A stretch of 64,000 bases of DNA, taken from Henricia sp. BOLD:AAB3569. Taxonomy: Eukaryota; Echinodermata; Asteroidea; Spinulosida; Echinasteridae. Positions within the stretch are counted from its first letter, which is position 1. The number at the start of each line of letters is the position of its first letter. The stretch is from NCBI GenBank assembly GCA_037783545.1, contig JBBELK010000448.1:1-64000 (forward strand), in the 5' to 3' direction. Shown one piece after another: positions 23,287 to 35,285 of this stretch. Position numbers and translations under genes: made by a program. The notes under the pieces were generated by a model that was not told the origin of the DNA, did no database searches, and saw only the letters and a list, made by a program, of their open reading frames with translations.

Positions 23287-23590
23287 GGGGCGTTCACACT
23301 ATCGCGGAAAAATTACACTTTCGCGCTGCGCTCACCGCATTGCATGAGCTCCCAATCGCCGATTATTCCAAAATAGAAAATTCCACTCTGGTAACTTAGG
23401 GCTTCTCTGATACCTCATTGGCTGCGCGTTGGAAAGGTCAGCGCACCGCGGTCAAAGTTCAACAAATTTGAACTTTGACCCAGCTCAAAACGTTTTGCGC
23501 GTCGCGATAGGCCGCGCACAAGCGGCAAACCAGTTTGTGTACAAACCAATGGAACAGTGTGATTTTTTCCGCGATAGTGTGAACTCCCCT
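23287..23590. mobile_element. GTTCACACTATCGCGG MITE, copy 2
   Basis: A TTAA at 23283-23286 precedes GGGGCGTTCACACTATCGCG, and the inverse terminus GATAGTGTGAACTCCCCTT ends near 23591. The internal sequence is the mirror image of copy 1 over most of its length, so copies 1 and 2 lie in opposite orientation. Confidence 0.75.
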
Positions 23591-23599
23591 TCAGGCTAT

Positions 23600-23880
23600 T
23601 CCATATTTGGCCAATAAAACACATTCCCATTATAGCATCAAAAATCAAATTCAAACCTTGTCTAGCTGCATCATCGTAAATAAACACGCGGCGAAAAACT
23701 GACGAATCGTACCCGACGATTAACGATAATGTCCGGACGTGCATTCGGGTAACTTCGGGAACCTTCGGGAAAAGAAGGAATTCCTGCTGTTTCAATATGA
23801 CGGACTAACATGTATACTGGCGGTTGCCGGACCTTAAAATCAGTCGGAATGTTTTGGTCCGGGAACCAGACTAAGTTTTC
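23600..23880. repeat. dispersed direct repeat, copy 1 (partner at 28880-29160)
   Basis: ATAGCATCAAAAATCAAATT, GTCCGGACGTGCATTCGGGT and GGTCCGGGAACCAGACT occur in the same order and spacing in both segments. Copy 2 lies inside an intron of the SLC7 gene. No tail or terminal inverted repeats were found, so the class is unknown. Confidence 0.65.
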
Positions 23881-24084
23881 CCTCGTAATCATATGGCAAT
23901 TTTAGAATTATTCCAGAACTAGACAGTCCACGTTTGATCAAAATAATGTGATTGAAAATGAAAGTACATGTATAAACTCTTTGTTTCGTTGACATGACCT
24001 GCTTTGGTTCAGTTTCTTTGAAATGAAATAAGCTAAACTATTACTTTGACCAGTCAGTGATCAGTCTACACGTCCATAGATCCA

Positions 24085-24832
24085 TTGCCTTTAGATAAAA
24101 TAAAGAGAAAAATATACCTGTACCAATAAAATAAACTTTTAAAAACATGTTGTTAGTAATAACTTAAAATAAATTGATGGTTGACTTTAAAATGATGCAT
24201 ATTGTGTCGTAGAAAAACATACCCTTTCCATAAAGACCAAATAGTTTAAAGGCAGCAATAACGATTACGCAAATCTGACAACTATTTTAGGAAGACATCT
24301 GGATATGTCCCGTAATATAAGACAAAATTTGCGTTTAGTATACAAACCAAAAAATTGCCTAATTAGCACTCAGAAATCAAGTAACAAAATATGAGATGTG
24401 GGGGAAAATCACACGGTACTCATCCAGATAAGGGTACGTACTAATGACGTCACCTTTTGTTTACATGTACGCTTTTCATGTCACACAAAGAGTGGCGTAA
24501 TAGGTTATGCTCTACCGATTATAAGGCACATATTTCCCTCGGGTTTTACCTATTGAATAGAGTATAATAATAATAATAATAATAAATTATAATGAATATT
24601 TATATAGCGCAACGTTTCCACCCTCAAGGGCGCTCAAGGCGCTGAAATACAAATTACACACTATTAAAGAAAACTACATTTAATCAAATGCCTTGTGCAT
24701 GAGGTGGGTTTTGAGACATGATTTGAAAGAGGATAGTGTATCACTTGATCTGATCTGAAAGGGCAATTCATTCTAAAGTCGAGGTGCTGCCACTGAGAAG
24801 GATCGACTACTAGAGCTGACTACTAGAGCGTG
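24085..24832. repeat. long direct repeat, copy 2
   Basis: Partner of 17665-18437 in the same orientation. It differs by small indels (a longer AATAATAAT tract and a short deletion after GAAGGATCGACT). Downstream (24870-24950) the text AATGCCTTAAAAACAATGAG...ACCGGAAGCCAATGG looks like more of the same dispersed repeat, lost from copy 1. Confidence 0.8.
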
Positions 24833-25059
24833 ATGGTTTGTGATAGGAGAGCAGATCCGAGATGTATAATGGAGCCGTGCCATTCAATGCCTTAAAAACA
24901 ATGAGCATCATCTTGAAGATAATCCTATAATATACCGGAAGCCAATGGATTTTTTTTTAGGACAGGTGAAACGTGAGAGAATTTTCTAGTAAAATATAGA
25001 AACGAAATTAAGATTATCTAAATGATTATCTTAATTAGCCTTTTGCCGGAACAAAAGTA

Positions 25060-25110
25060 GAGGGCGCAATTTTATTTTATTTTATTTTATTTTAATTTTA
25101 ATTTTTTTAT
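25060..25110. repeat. TTTTA microsatellite, candidate SLC7 polyadenylation region
   Basis: TTTTATTTTA repeats on the plus strand read as several overlapping AATAAA hexamers on the minus strand, roughly 170-210 bases beyond the SLC7 stop codon. They could serve as that gene's polyadenylation signal; this is inference only. Confidence 0.4.
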
Positions 25111-25277
25111 TTTTGGTACAAATGTATTTCTTGATTTTCCTGGTTTTTTTTATAACACAGACAGAAATTATAAATAAAATAAATAAGTGCAAAGTGAAAA
25201 TCAGTTATTTTGCATTTATTTTGAATATTTATACCCAAACCGAAGGGCGCCCTCTTATTGTTTACTTCAAAAAGCTA

Positions 25278-28200
25278 TTAACTGCTGGGCGAACTAACGA
25301 GTAACATCTTCTGAAGGAACTCGCTCAGTTTATCTGTGGAAAGAGAAACACAAATTTAAGTCACTGTGAAAAAATACATTGTTTGTTCTTAGTCTATCGA
25401 ACATATAAGAAATATCAAACATCTGACAGTAATATCAATTGTTAAAAATGAGCACGGTTCATAGAGTTAGCTTCTGAAAAGTAGAGTGCGAACTTACTCT
25501 CATGCAATGCACAGCGCCAATATGGGCGCCGCCATTTTAACGTAACTCGATAGATGCAAAAAAAAAATCATAAACATCGATTCCGTTAAGGAAAAAAGTA
25601 ACATTTTGACATACCCATAAATGGCAGTTTTCTCCGTCCTTTAACGAACACGAAGTATACGAAAAGGCCGAACGCAAGCAACACGAACGCGTAGAGGTAC
25701 TCGGGTCTCGGCTCGTAGATAACGGGCGCTACGACCATAAACAGGGCGAAGATTGTTGCCACGGCTGGTACCCAGAGCATCACCTTTAAGAGAGAAAAAT
25801 TAAACAGCGAAAAAATAAAATAATTTCATGCCACAGAAAATGAATTAATATACGGCCTTATAAACACTTTGCATCGGCAGCCATGACAGGGGCAGGTTTT
25901 CGTATATAAATGTGACAATAGATACCTACAAAGTTCCTACTCGTTACATGATACACGGTGACAATGTTACTGCCACCTGTCATGGCCGCCCTTGCAGAGA
26001 TTCTATACATATTGCTCTTACCTTAAACGGTCTGGGTTTGTTTGGATATTTATACCGTAGCACCAGTACGGCCATGAAAGAAGCTCCAAAGAATAGCCAC
26101 TGGACAATGGTTCCGTACATAATGATGGAATTAAAATCTCCCATTGCGATGAGTACGGTGGCTATCGACCCCTTTAAACAAGGAAATCAACTTCAGAACT
26201 CTAATTGCTATTAAAGAAAACACTAAACTATGACATTGACCATCGAATAGCTGCCATCTTGTGGGCATGTTTCTTTGTTTCGTGAGGGCATGTTTCTTTG
26301 TTTCGTGAGGCCTCGAGGACATGCATGGTTGCACATTTTGTGCTAACATTGTTGACCAAAATATGACAATTTGCCCTACAAGATGGCAGCTATTCGATAC
26401 GGTCTATAAAATATACATTTTAAGTCATCGTGGTTGTAGTCGGATAAATATAAAATCATCCGTAAACAAGCATTTCCTTAACCCACAATGCACCTATCAA
26501 TTGTTTTCCCCACGGGCTACCCACTTTTCGAGTGACAAAATCCCCAACCCCAGGGCAAAATATATGTGACCGAAGGATGTAAAATACGCGAGTCTGCTCC
26601 CATATCCCCTTTGATGACATTTGTTGAAAAGGATTTCTTTTATTGTCCAAATTCCTGTGACTGAAGGGAATATGCGTGGACATTCTGATTTCTCCGTGTC
26701 AAAATCCCCACCCTGGAGCAAGACTAATATGACCAAGTCCCCACCTATGGGGTGGGACAGCGCCGGGGGCGGAAACAATTGATCAGTGCATAATAAGAAC
26801 ACCCAAAATTTAAATAATGTCGGCGCCAGTTTCAACAAGATTTATTACCTGCATGACGATTGCCGGAAGTGGAGTTAATCGTTTGACATTCACCATGGAG
26901 ACGACCTTTAACATGTGACCTTCCCTGGCCGCGGCAAAATAGATCCTACATTTTGTAGCAAAATTTTAAGAGATAAGTTAGAGATTTATACGAATTTTGA
27001 ATACTATACAAGCATAGACATACGTGTTCCATAATGTAGTGGTTACTTTACACCTAAATATTAGTGTTTTAATCATTTTTATTTTAAAAATCAGTCTCAC
27101 TCAAATTATCAAGACCCACAAGGTGATGGGCTCGTTAAAAGATTTAATAGAACACTCGTTGGCATACTGCAAGCACGTGTGTGCTTGCCATTTCCTTTAC
27201 CTGGGATTGGTCAGTAAACTGCCGAGCAGGGTGCCAGATGCGGAAAGACAAACGCCGAGGGGGACCAGCCAAGCCATTGGGCCCAGGGTGCGTTCAGCGA
27301 ACGTCTGCAATGTCAACGTTACAGACAACAGATCTTAATGACAAATGGTAGAATTATCGTTCTCGTTATTGTAATCTTGCATTGAATATTTTAAGTACAA
27401 TACATATTTTAAGGATTATCCATTAAAATAAATAATGCATGGGAGAATTTCGAAATGCATGGTGGCAGCAAGCAATTTTTGTATTATTATTTTGCTTTAA
27501 TTAACGGGTTTACGGAATTCGCAGCCCGTAGGCCGAATTGCGTGAAGCTCACAATCGTCTTCCCTCTAAACATGGTGGGTGGCGCCATTGGCAGTCGACG
27601 GCCAGATACACCATGAGGTAATCCCCTTACTCTTCACGAAATAATACTCGAGCATTCTTTCGTGAAGAGTGGGGGATTACCTTGTCCAGTGTGTTGTACG
27701 TGCGACACACTTACAAGATCCCAGAGCATGCTCTGGGATCTTTTAAGTGTGTCACACAACACACTGGACCAACGGCTTTACATCCCTTCCGAAGGATGGA
27801 GCAAATTGCGGTACAGTGTCTTGCTCAAGGACACAGGTACCACGACCGGTTATCGCAACCCACAGAACAGTTTTCACCCCAACATTGCAAGTCAACGATT
27901 GACATAGCTAGTTGTCTGCTGCAACCAAGCGTCTCAAAAGTCTCCAATAATGATTGGGACGCACCACAGCAACTGCACTGGATGCGAGTAGTTCATCAGG
28001 AGATAGCGTGGTGAAGTATGCGATGTTAGTCAGCAGGTAGATGATCGTTACAGTGGGCATTGCGATGACAATAGCTAGCGGTAGGTTTCTGAGTATAACG
28101 AATGGTTGGCAGAAATAAGGGTTGAAGCCACTTTGTAAAGCACATTTGAATAAAAGGCATGATTTCTCTCCATTTGCTCATTTATACTTACCGAGCTGGA

Positions 28201-31200
28201 TTTTTCATTTCTTCCACCATGTTGTTCAGGTTATCCCTGTTAAGTTGGAAACAAACCGGGTAACGTTTATTGCAAAATCGGGGAATCTTACGTCGCCAGT
28301 TCCACAAAATAAGCACCTTTGAGCAAGTTTGATTCACGACTAGCGTCAACCATTGGTCATCATACGTCGTCCTATAGCAATACACATGCGCACTAACGTT
28401 CAAGTGGGACGAACGCTATTGGTTAGTCAACTGGTTCCGTGCAAAACGCAGCATCAACTCAATGCCTAATGGATACCAGTGACTGGACTTTTGGTTGCAA
28501 ATGGTCAAACTATAGTTTAGCAGGGACAATTCAATCATATTTAAGATGGTACGAGAATACTTTGGAAGTCTTGTATACCATCACAAATCAGCAGTTTACA
28601 TTTTCTGAAATTGATTCGGGAGACACGATTGAAAATTACTATTACGTAAAAATAAGACCGCTATAAGTAATCACTTTTCAAATACTTGTGTATTATTTCA
28701 AGATGTAGCAACATATTTCAGAGGCAGCCTAAAATCTATACGTACCAACCAGAGAATGCCCAGAAGCCATGATAGAGGGCGGTGCCATAGCCAAAGACAT
28801 GCGCATTAGAGCCCATGAACGACATAGATGGGTCCAAGTACTGCGTATGACCTAAATGAAGATTAGGTGAAGTTATTAGTTCTGATAGCATCAAAAATCA
28901 AATTCAAACCTCGTCTGCATCATCATAAATAAACATGCGGCGGCACGCGTCGTCAATTCAAATTCTAGAAACAATGACGAAACGTACCCGACTATTAACA
29001 ATAACGTCCGGACGTGCATTCGGGTAACTTCGGGAACCTTCGGAAACGGGAGGAATTCCTCCTGTTTCAATACGGCGGAATAACATGTATACTGGCGGCT
29101 GCCAGACCTAAAGATCAGTCAGAAATCAGTTGGTCCGGGAACCAGACTTTCGATGTATACCCTGTCGTAATTATTTCAATTGAAGTGACACATTCATGCA
29201 GGATTTCCTATGTAAATTGTATACATGTTATAAATAAGCAACCATTCAGTTGATTTACCTTGGGCTAGCTTGATCATACCCACAACGATAATGATTAGCA
29301 GAGCAACAACTTTGGCTATGGAGAAAACAACAGCTAAGCCACTGGCTGATCTTACGCTCATGCAGTTGATAAACACCATCAGCACTGAACAAAAAAGGAG
29401 TAAGAAATCAAAACTCCACCACACGTAAAAAATAAGAAAAGCAAAGCCATCACAAAACTTATTTCTTGGCAAAGGCGACAGACTTGAGAAAAGGGGATTT
29501 CACTCGGTTTCATATCGTGCAGCATGGTCCGGTACAAAGTGCGGCCATTCTTTGTGCATGCGCAAATATAACCTCAAATCCACGGCTGTATTTGGATACA
29601 CATATGGCATTATGCCCGTGCATACAAACCGATACGTTTGATGATGTCATCAAAGAAACTCACTAACGGCAGCGATAGCAAACAAAGTGACCACTTCTCT
29701 TGGTGGTGCGCAATCTCCGGGAATGACGTAATCGCTGACGTAGGTACCTAACGTGATGGCCAAGAGCGCGTTCCCTGCCGGCTCCATAATGATAATGCTA
29801 GCCCACCCGACAAGGAACCCGACCATGTCGCCATACGCGTGTAGGATGTATTGGTATGTACCGCCTGCTCTGGGAAGAAGGGTGCCTAATTCAACGTAAC
29901 AGAGAGCGCCTGTAAAAAAAAAAAAAAACGTTTTGTAAGCGTACGTTTCATAAATTGCACCAATAAGATAGTTCTTAACGGCCAAATGGATTCCTGGAAT
30001 AAGGGCATTACATATCTAAAGAAGAATGTTGGTAAACTAACCTGCAGAAATTTCAGCTACACGGAGCAATTTCGATTCATGACTAAAGACAACCATGTGC
30101 ACTGGTCGAACGCATTCTGGCAACACACATGCGCATTTACAGACGCCTTTGGTTAGTCACGGTTCGGCGCAAAACACTGCATCAACTCTATAACGCACGC
30201 GTGAGATTCTGGCATACAATACTGGTCCTAAACCATAAGGCTAGCCCAATTTTCTCATTTTTCTTTAACACATAGAACAGAGACTACCATTTTTTTTTTG
30301 GCTCTTTCAAGCTTTTAACTACTTTATCTTTTAAAACAAAGTAACGAGTATTGCACAAAATTTGTCGCAAATAGGAATCGAACCAGGGACATTCATAACA
30401 GAAGTCTATCACTCTAACCACTACACCAAACGAACTCGCTGCAAGCTCATCACTTTTTAATGAATTCAACCGTAACCCTAACCCCTGACCCCTAACCTTT
30501 ACCCCTACCTAGTCTCTTCTCAAGACGTTCAATTAAATTCTCATATGGTCTGTTACAACAACGAATAAGAGTCCAGGACCATTATTGTAGGCCAGAATCT
30601 ACATGCAGTCCAAACGCCTTTGGTTAGTCATGGGTGCCAGTGACCAGCGCGACCATGCGCTGTGGGCTGGTTCCAAACGGTCGACCATGCAGACACGACT
30701 TACCATCGTTGACTAGACTGCATTCGGTTGAAAATAATCGAACTATGGTTAACTGTGGTCATGAACCGAACTTGCTCATAGATGCATCAATGCTTCAGAA
30801 AACCTTCATATAGTCCATGCATGTTTTATGTGTTATGAATTGTAAAAAATGAGTGGGCACACGCCTTTTTTAAAACCACCTTCAATTGTTAATTTCTTAC
30901 AGACATAAACTCGTCGTGTTTGTTACTGTTACTATTAACATTTCGAGTAAGATTTTTATTGTCAACTCATGAAGTAAAATTCTAATATAATGGCCTTTAA
31001 GCAATGTTAATAGCAAACTGTAAATTAAATCGTCCAAAGTTTTTAAGAATGCATTGTATCGGGAAAATAGATGCTTACCTAGTGTTGAAATCGTGGCGCA
31101 AACTAGCCAGATAACTAGGCTCATACCAACAGTATTCGTTCCAAGGAGAATTCCTTTTGGCGCGATAAAGATCCCAGAGCCGATTATGCCACCCACAAGG

Positions 31201-31301
31201 AGCGCCACTGCTCTAATCACCCCTATTTCCCTCTTCAGATGGACTGTTCCGTTTTCCGCCATATCTGTGCTTGGAGAGTTGGACGAGGGTAACTTCTCCA
31301 T
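25278..31301 (-). CDS. SLC7-family amino-acid transporter light chain (LAT / y+LAT / b0,+ type)
   Basis: Eleven exons in transcript order: 31301-31079, 29909-29664, 29384-29259, 28851-28746, 28236-28192, 28088-27965, 27304-27201, 26945-26849, 26171-26022, 25783-25615 and 25333-25278. All junctions are in phase, giving 481 aa, the usual family length. These are 12-helix APC-fold exchangers that pair with an SLC3 heavy chain (4F2hc or rBAT). Visible marks are GGIIGSGIF in helix 1 (residues 37-45), [10 protein letters not shown] starting at residue 75, and Cys141 in IPGDCAPP, at the position of the Cys that bonds the heavy chain. Others are [14 protein letters not shown] and AREGHMLKV with RLTPLPA. 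Subfamily is uncertain: the [12 protein letters not shown] and LTNIAYFT segments look nearer LAT/y+LAT than b0,+AT. The ATG at 31301 has a favourable context. Confidence 0.92.
27580..27880. repeat. SINE-like repeat with long hairpins in SLC7 intron 6
   Basis: It contains TCTTGCTCAAGGACACAGGT, the inverse of the 'ttgggcaagacactta'-type body motif common in deuterostome SINEs. It also has a perfect hairpin, AAGATCCCAGAGC and its inverse (about 27716-27743), enclosed by GTGTGTTGT...AAGTGTGTC arms, and an inverted CTTACTCTTCACGAAA pair. A shorter copy lies at 15720-15850. ORFs here are spurious. Confidence 0.5.
28880..29160. repeat. dispersed direct repeat, copy 2
   Basis: Same family as 23600-23880, located in SLC7 intron 3. 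This copy has an extra GGCACGCGTCGTCAATTC segment after AAACATGCGGC, where copy 1 is shorter. Confidence 0.65.
30364..30443 (-). repeat. tRNA-like sequence (pseudo-tRNA or SINE head)
   Basis: On the minus strand, TGGTGTAGTGGTTAGAGTGA is a good A box and GGTTCGATTCC is a perfect B box, spaced as in a tRNA. The 5' and 3' ends do not pair as a convincing acceptor stem, so I read it as a tRNA-derived repeat or pseudogene inside SLC7 intron 1, not a working tRNA gene. Confidence 0.6.
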
Positions 31302-32457
31302 GGGGGTGTTTCTTTTGGCTGTCTCCTTGACGGTTCAAAGATAATAAAATGGATGGGTCATCGCTGTTGTTGGGCGGCCATATTGAGACACTCTTCGTGT
31401 CCGTGTATTTATTAATTTTCATGTCAATTTTGATGCAGCCCATACGCCATGTTGTGCTGGTGAGTATCATTATTTTTTTGTCAAACTTTCAGAGGTAACA
31501 ACCAAATTGCAACAAAAACGGAAGCATCCCCAATTTTCTGTACCTTCTCTGGAAAGAATTGAGTAGTTTAACATGACTTCGGGCTATGTGTACAAAGCAT
31601 ACGAGACTGCCTGAAAAAAATTAAATTATTAAATTGTATGTGTTCTCTGAGAAAATCTATAATTTTCCCACTTTTAAATGTTGGTTTTTCTATCAAATCT
31701 CCACTTACTGATGCTTGATAAGTAAATTTAAACAAAATATTTATAGTCAACTTTTCAATTCTTACCTCCAGTTTTAATAAGGGAATAAATGCGAGTAAAC
31801 CGGACCAGACGTGAATAATTGCCGAGGCGAAGCCGAAGGAAATTATAGTCCAGGTTTTAAATGTACTTTTTAAAACCGGCCAACCACACGTTTTTATTCC
31901 TTTTCAAAAATATACGGTTTTACCCAAAGAGAAATAAAATTAACCATACACGTATTAATTACGATCACCAACTCTATAAAAATTGTTGTAATTTAACACA
32001 CGCTATGAAATAACAACCGGTAACTCGATACGATATTTCCAAACAATGGGTTTTGATCAAAATAGTCTGTCCCTGTAATATATATATATATTAATTACAA
32101 TGAACAGATGCTAAATTAAAGTGGTGCTAAAGGGCCCCCGAAATGCTAATTACTTTATGCAAAGTTTTTGCTGCATATGAAGGATTACTTGCTTAGAAAG
32201 ACATTACATGTACTACTGTTCATAACGTGTGATGACCCGTGAAACAAAAAACCTCAATTTCAAGTATAGGGCCTAGGTTTTTACGACTGTAAATGAATGA
32301 AATAATTGCATAGCATAGATTTCATTAATAATAATACCATTTAGGCCCTTTAAAAAAGGGCAGGTTTTCTGCCAACAGCGCCGTCATGGATATACTCCGT
32401 TAAAGTTCATTAGTCTCTGTCATACACGGCCAAGCACAAAAGCTCAACCACAGAACT

Positions 32458-32650
32458 CAATGCATAGTTCCGACCTGTCAATCAACCGAACCCGCCGACC
32501 AATCACAACAGAGCTAGCAGATATCACCGACATAGGTCAAAGTGCACTGTCTCACAACAACATGATCACGCGATATGTTCTGCCGTCCCCATACAATTTG
32601 TACAGTGGCGGTCTCACATACTGGCACTTTTGTGACCCGTGACTGGAGTG
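32458..32650. mobile_element. AATGCATAGTTCCGA-family element, partial
   Basis: AATGCATAGTTCCGACCTGT followed by CAATCAACCGAACCCGCC is the inverse of the right part of 13161-13604 and of 41114-41298. The far terminus was not found. Confidence 0.6.
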
Positions 32651-33461
32651 AAAACAAATTCGTTCATGCTTAAATACGTGTACGTGTTGCGTAGACAACG
32701 GCTTTATTCCTTTGATTGTCACCATGGCATGGGCACACTGTTTTCACTTCAGCTCTACAGGATGTGACGTGCCGCGACCGACAGAATACATACATATCTA
32801 ACTTTGTTTTGAAAATCCACTCGACTTGTCCAACATCAGAATGTCGAAGTTTTTAAATATTTTTTTGCATCCACATGCACTTGCGAGGAATTTTGGGGGA
32901 AGGTGAAATCTGGCGTGAAGATAATTACACTATACTGGTACTCACAATAAGTTGGGGATATTGGTATGACGTACGTTGTCAATTTTATGATTTTTTTTCT
33001 TCAAATTACTGTTTTCACTTAATCCCATGACAGGGTGTGTCCGTCATGGAGATACAATTCTCTAACTATATACAAAATCATTCAAGCGGAATGCATACCC
33101 TCAATAAAATGTCTGCGTGCACCCCGGCCACAATATCCCTAACTTATTGCGAGTAGTGTAGGCCTACTGCTCACAAAAAAATAAACACAGTTATCGTATA
33201 CAGGCAACATACATGTAAATCTTAACAAACGTTGGCCTATTTTCAATCGACTCTGAAAGAATCCGACAAAAACGTACCATGTCATAATCTGCTGCATTTG
33301 AGAACCGTCGTGTAGCTGGAACGAAAGCCAATGCACTGCGCATGGACTCACCGTGTCCATTCACTAGTCCATTCACTGCTGTGCTACAGCCTGTTCCATA
33401 AAAAGGCTGCATTCGAGCGTACAGTTCTCGTTACACTCCAACAATGCGTGCATGCGCACTG

Positions 33462-33656
33462 CACTCGGCGGGGGCGGATCCAGGAATTTTTCCAGGAGGG
33501 GGTTTTTCCCCCAGGGAGGGATTTCGTCCGTCAGATTTTTTATGTCAGCTTGTTTCGGACAGGCGGACACACAAAAAAATGCATTACATTATATTTGTTT
33601 GGTGTCGAAGCAGGGAGGGGTTTTGACCCCCAAAACGCCCCCTCTGGATCCGCGCC
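33462..33656. mobile_element. GGCGGATCCAG inverted-repeat element
   Basis: GGGGGCGGATCCAGGAATTT near the left end is matched by CCCCCTCTGGATCCGCGCC on the right. Short elements with GGGGCGGATCCAG ends recur at 53693-53939 and 59965-60737. The intervening sequence is GC-rich and non-coding. Confidence 0.6.
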
Positions 33657-34348
33657 TGCTCGGGTCACATTACGGAAACGACAAGTATGTAGTCCGCATG
33701 GACGAATGGCTATCGGTCAAGATGGCCGTCTCTTGCCATGACTGCACAAAAAAGGCCGGTTCACAGCCCACAAGCCAGAAAACAGCGTACAGTCGTGAGA
33801 ACCGTTGCAGAACAAGTAGGGTTTCCACTATGCAACAAATCTGACGCTGGATGGTGACCATTTTATTACTTAATTTCCAACAATATTAAGCTCGTATCGT
33901 AAATAATACACTTAAACATGTTATCTTAATACCATAAAAATTACCATACTATCGTATAGCAAAAACCTTACTTAAAAAAACAGCAAAGTACTGTTAAAGC
34001 TGCAACGATTTCAGCCAATGTCCTAAAAAGAAATACACGTAATACAAATACAGTACTGTATTCGGAAGTAATCGATCCAGACTACGCTATCTGCATATTT
34101 TGACCCTTGTGGTACTCGATATTTAGAGGCGAATCTTAATGTTAGTTATAGACATTTTTTTTTACCAATTATGCATATGCCCCCATTATGAACACTTCCC
34201 GTGTGAGGGCGCTATATGGATAACGCGAATATTCAAATAAATGTACATTGCACCAAGGGCACAAACCAAATTTGCCCACGGAAAAAAGCAGTCTGCTGCC
34301 ACCAATAGTCTACGTAAATAAAACACAACGGCCCAAATTGAAATTAGA

Positions 34349-34492
34349 CTGGTTCCCGTCCACATATTCCACACAGGAGAATATAAGGACGGGTAAAGGC
34401 GCTTCATCTTGATCTGTAATTGGTCGTCTTTGCGCGTGCGCATTGTGTTTTTTATATTTAAAAATTGGCCAAGCCCTTTGCTTTAGGCAATG
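34349..34492. mobile_element. CTAGACTGG-family half element
   Basis: GACTGGTTCCCGTCCACATA, then GACGGGTAAAGGCGCTTCAT and GTGCGCATTGTG, is the inverse of 2686-2825. It ends near TTGCTTTAGGCAATG, where homology is lost. Confidence 0.65.
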
Positions 34493-34564
34493 TCTTGAAG
34501 GCGCTTTTATTGTGAAACGCCTGAATTTGCGTTCGCCAGTTATCATGCGTCTTCATGGTGGCAC

Positions 34565-34708
34565 GTGCACCCCTGCACCCCCTGCACCCCCCGCACCCCC
34601 GCACCCCCGCACCCCCGCACCCCCGCACCCCCGCACCCCCTCCCCCCAACCCCCGCACCCCCGCACCCCCTCCCCCCAACCCCCAACCCCCCCCCCGCCC
34701 CGCCCCCA
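34565..34708. repeat. (CCGCACCCC)n C-rich tract
   Basis: CCCGCACCC units alternate with CCCCAACCC and C-runs. The long ORFs on both strands here (proline-rich or glycine-rich) are low-complexity translations and are not genes. Confidence 0.85.
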
Positions 34709-35285
34709 TTGTCATTGTGCGGCGTCATGCATTAGTAGGCACTTTGTGGATCTATTAAAAACCTGTCACCCGTCATGCATGGCCGCCGGTCAAAGGGTCT
34801 ATAGCAACGTACGTTATTATTGGTATTATTCTTATATACCTTGACATTTTTCCGAGTCTTACGTTATTTTTGTTAGTTGTGCGGAATATAAATAACTCTA
34901 CATCCAATTTTTCCGAAAAATAAATTTCCAAAACAAATGGCAAAAACGTCGTTAGGTCGAGCTGTTGAAATGGGTAGCAACAGCGATTTGGCGTATGCGC
35001 AAGTGTAACTCGAAACAAACGTTTTACCTGCAGTCGTGTATAGCTCAAATATATGGTGTAAACTGCTTAATATTAGAAAGCTGCAGACTTCTTATGTATT
35101 ACAAACCCCAGTGCACAAACAAAGTTTAAACTAAAATACAGTCAATGTTTAAAGTTATAATAAAGTGCTTCCAAATGCTTTCAAAAATTGCAATATATTT
35201 ATAAAGACAAGAAAACTCACGCAGCTGAGAACTATTCGCAAATAAACACGATGTATATTTGTGAATGTAAAAAGAGTACTACACT

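Larger units (their letters stand above)
31302..35285. other. intergenic region between SLC7 and the 5'-nucleotidase gene
   Basis: No gene was recognised. It holds an AATGCATAGTTCCGA-family element at about 32458-32650, a GGATCC-ended element at 33462-33656, a CTAGACTGG-family half element at 34349-34492 and a C-rich tract at 34565-34708. Because both neighbours are on the minus strand, the SLC7 promoter must lie in the right-adjacent part, just beyond 31301. I could not recognise core promoter motifs. Confidence 0.6.

Noticed and set aside
17665-24832. Long terminal repeats of a retrotransposon
   Set aside because: The direct copies enclose a real BHMT exon and contain no gag/pol frames; the ends are not TG..CA with a short target duplication.
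30364-30443. Functional tRNA gene
   Set aside because: A and B boxes are good, but the acceptor stem does not pair convincingly and it sits inside a repeat-rich intron.
33331-33844. Overlapping 130-codon plus-strand frames
   Set aside because: They lie across the GGATCC-ended repeat and have no resemblance to known proteins.
33964-34030. Alternative last exon of the 5'-nucleotidase with a hydrophobic tail (minus strand)
   Set aside because: It would need a phase 2 donor, but exon 7 ends in phase 1. The exon at 35488-35286 fits the phase and carries the expected family sequence and tail.
34443-34844. Proline-rich and glycine-rich frames on both strands
   Set aside because: Low-complexity translation of the C-rich tract.
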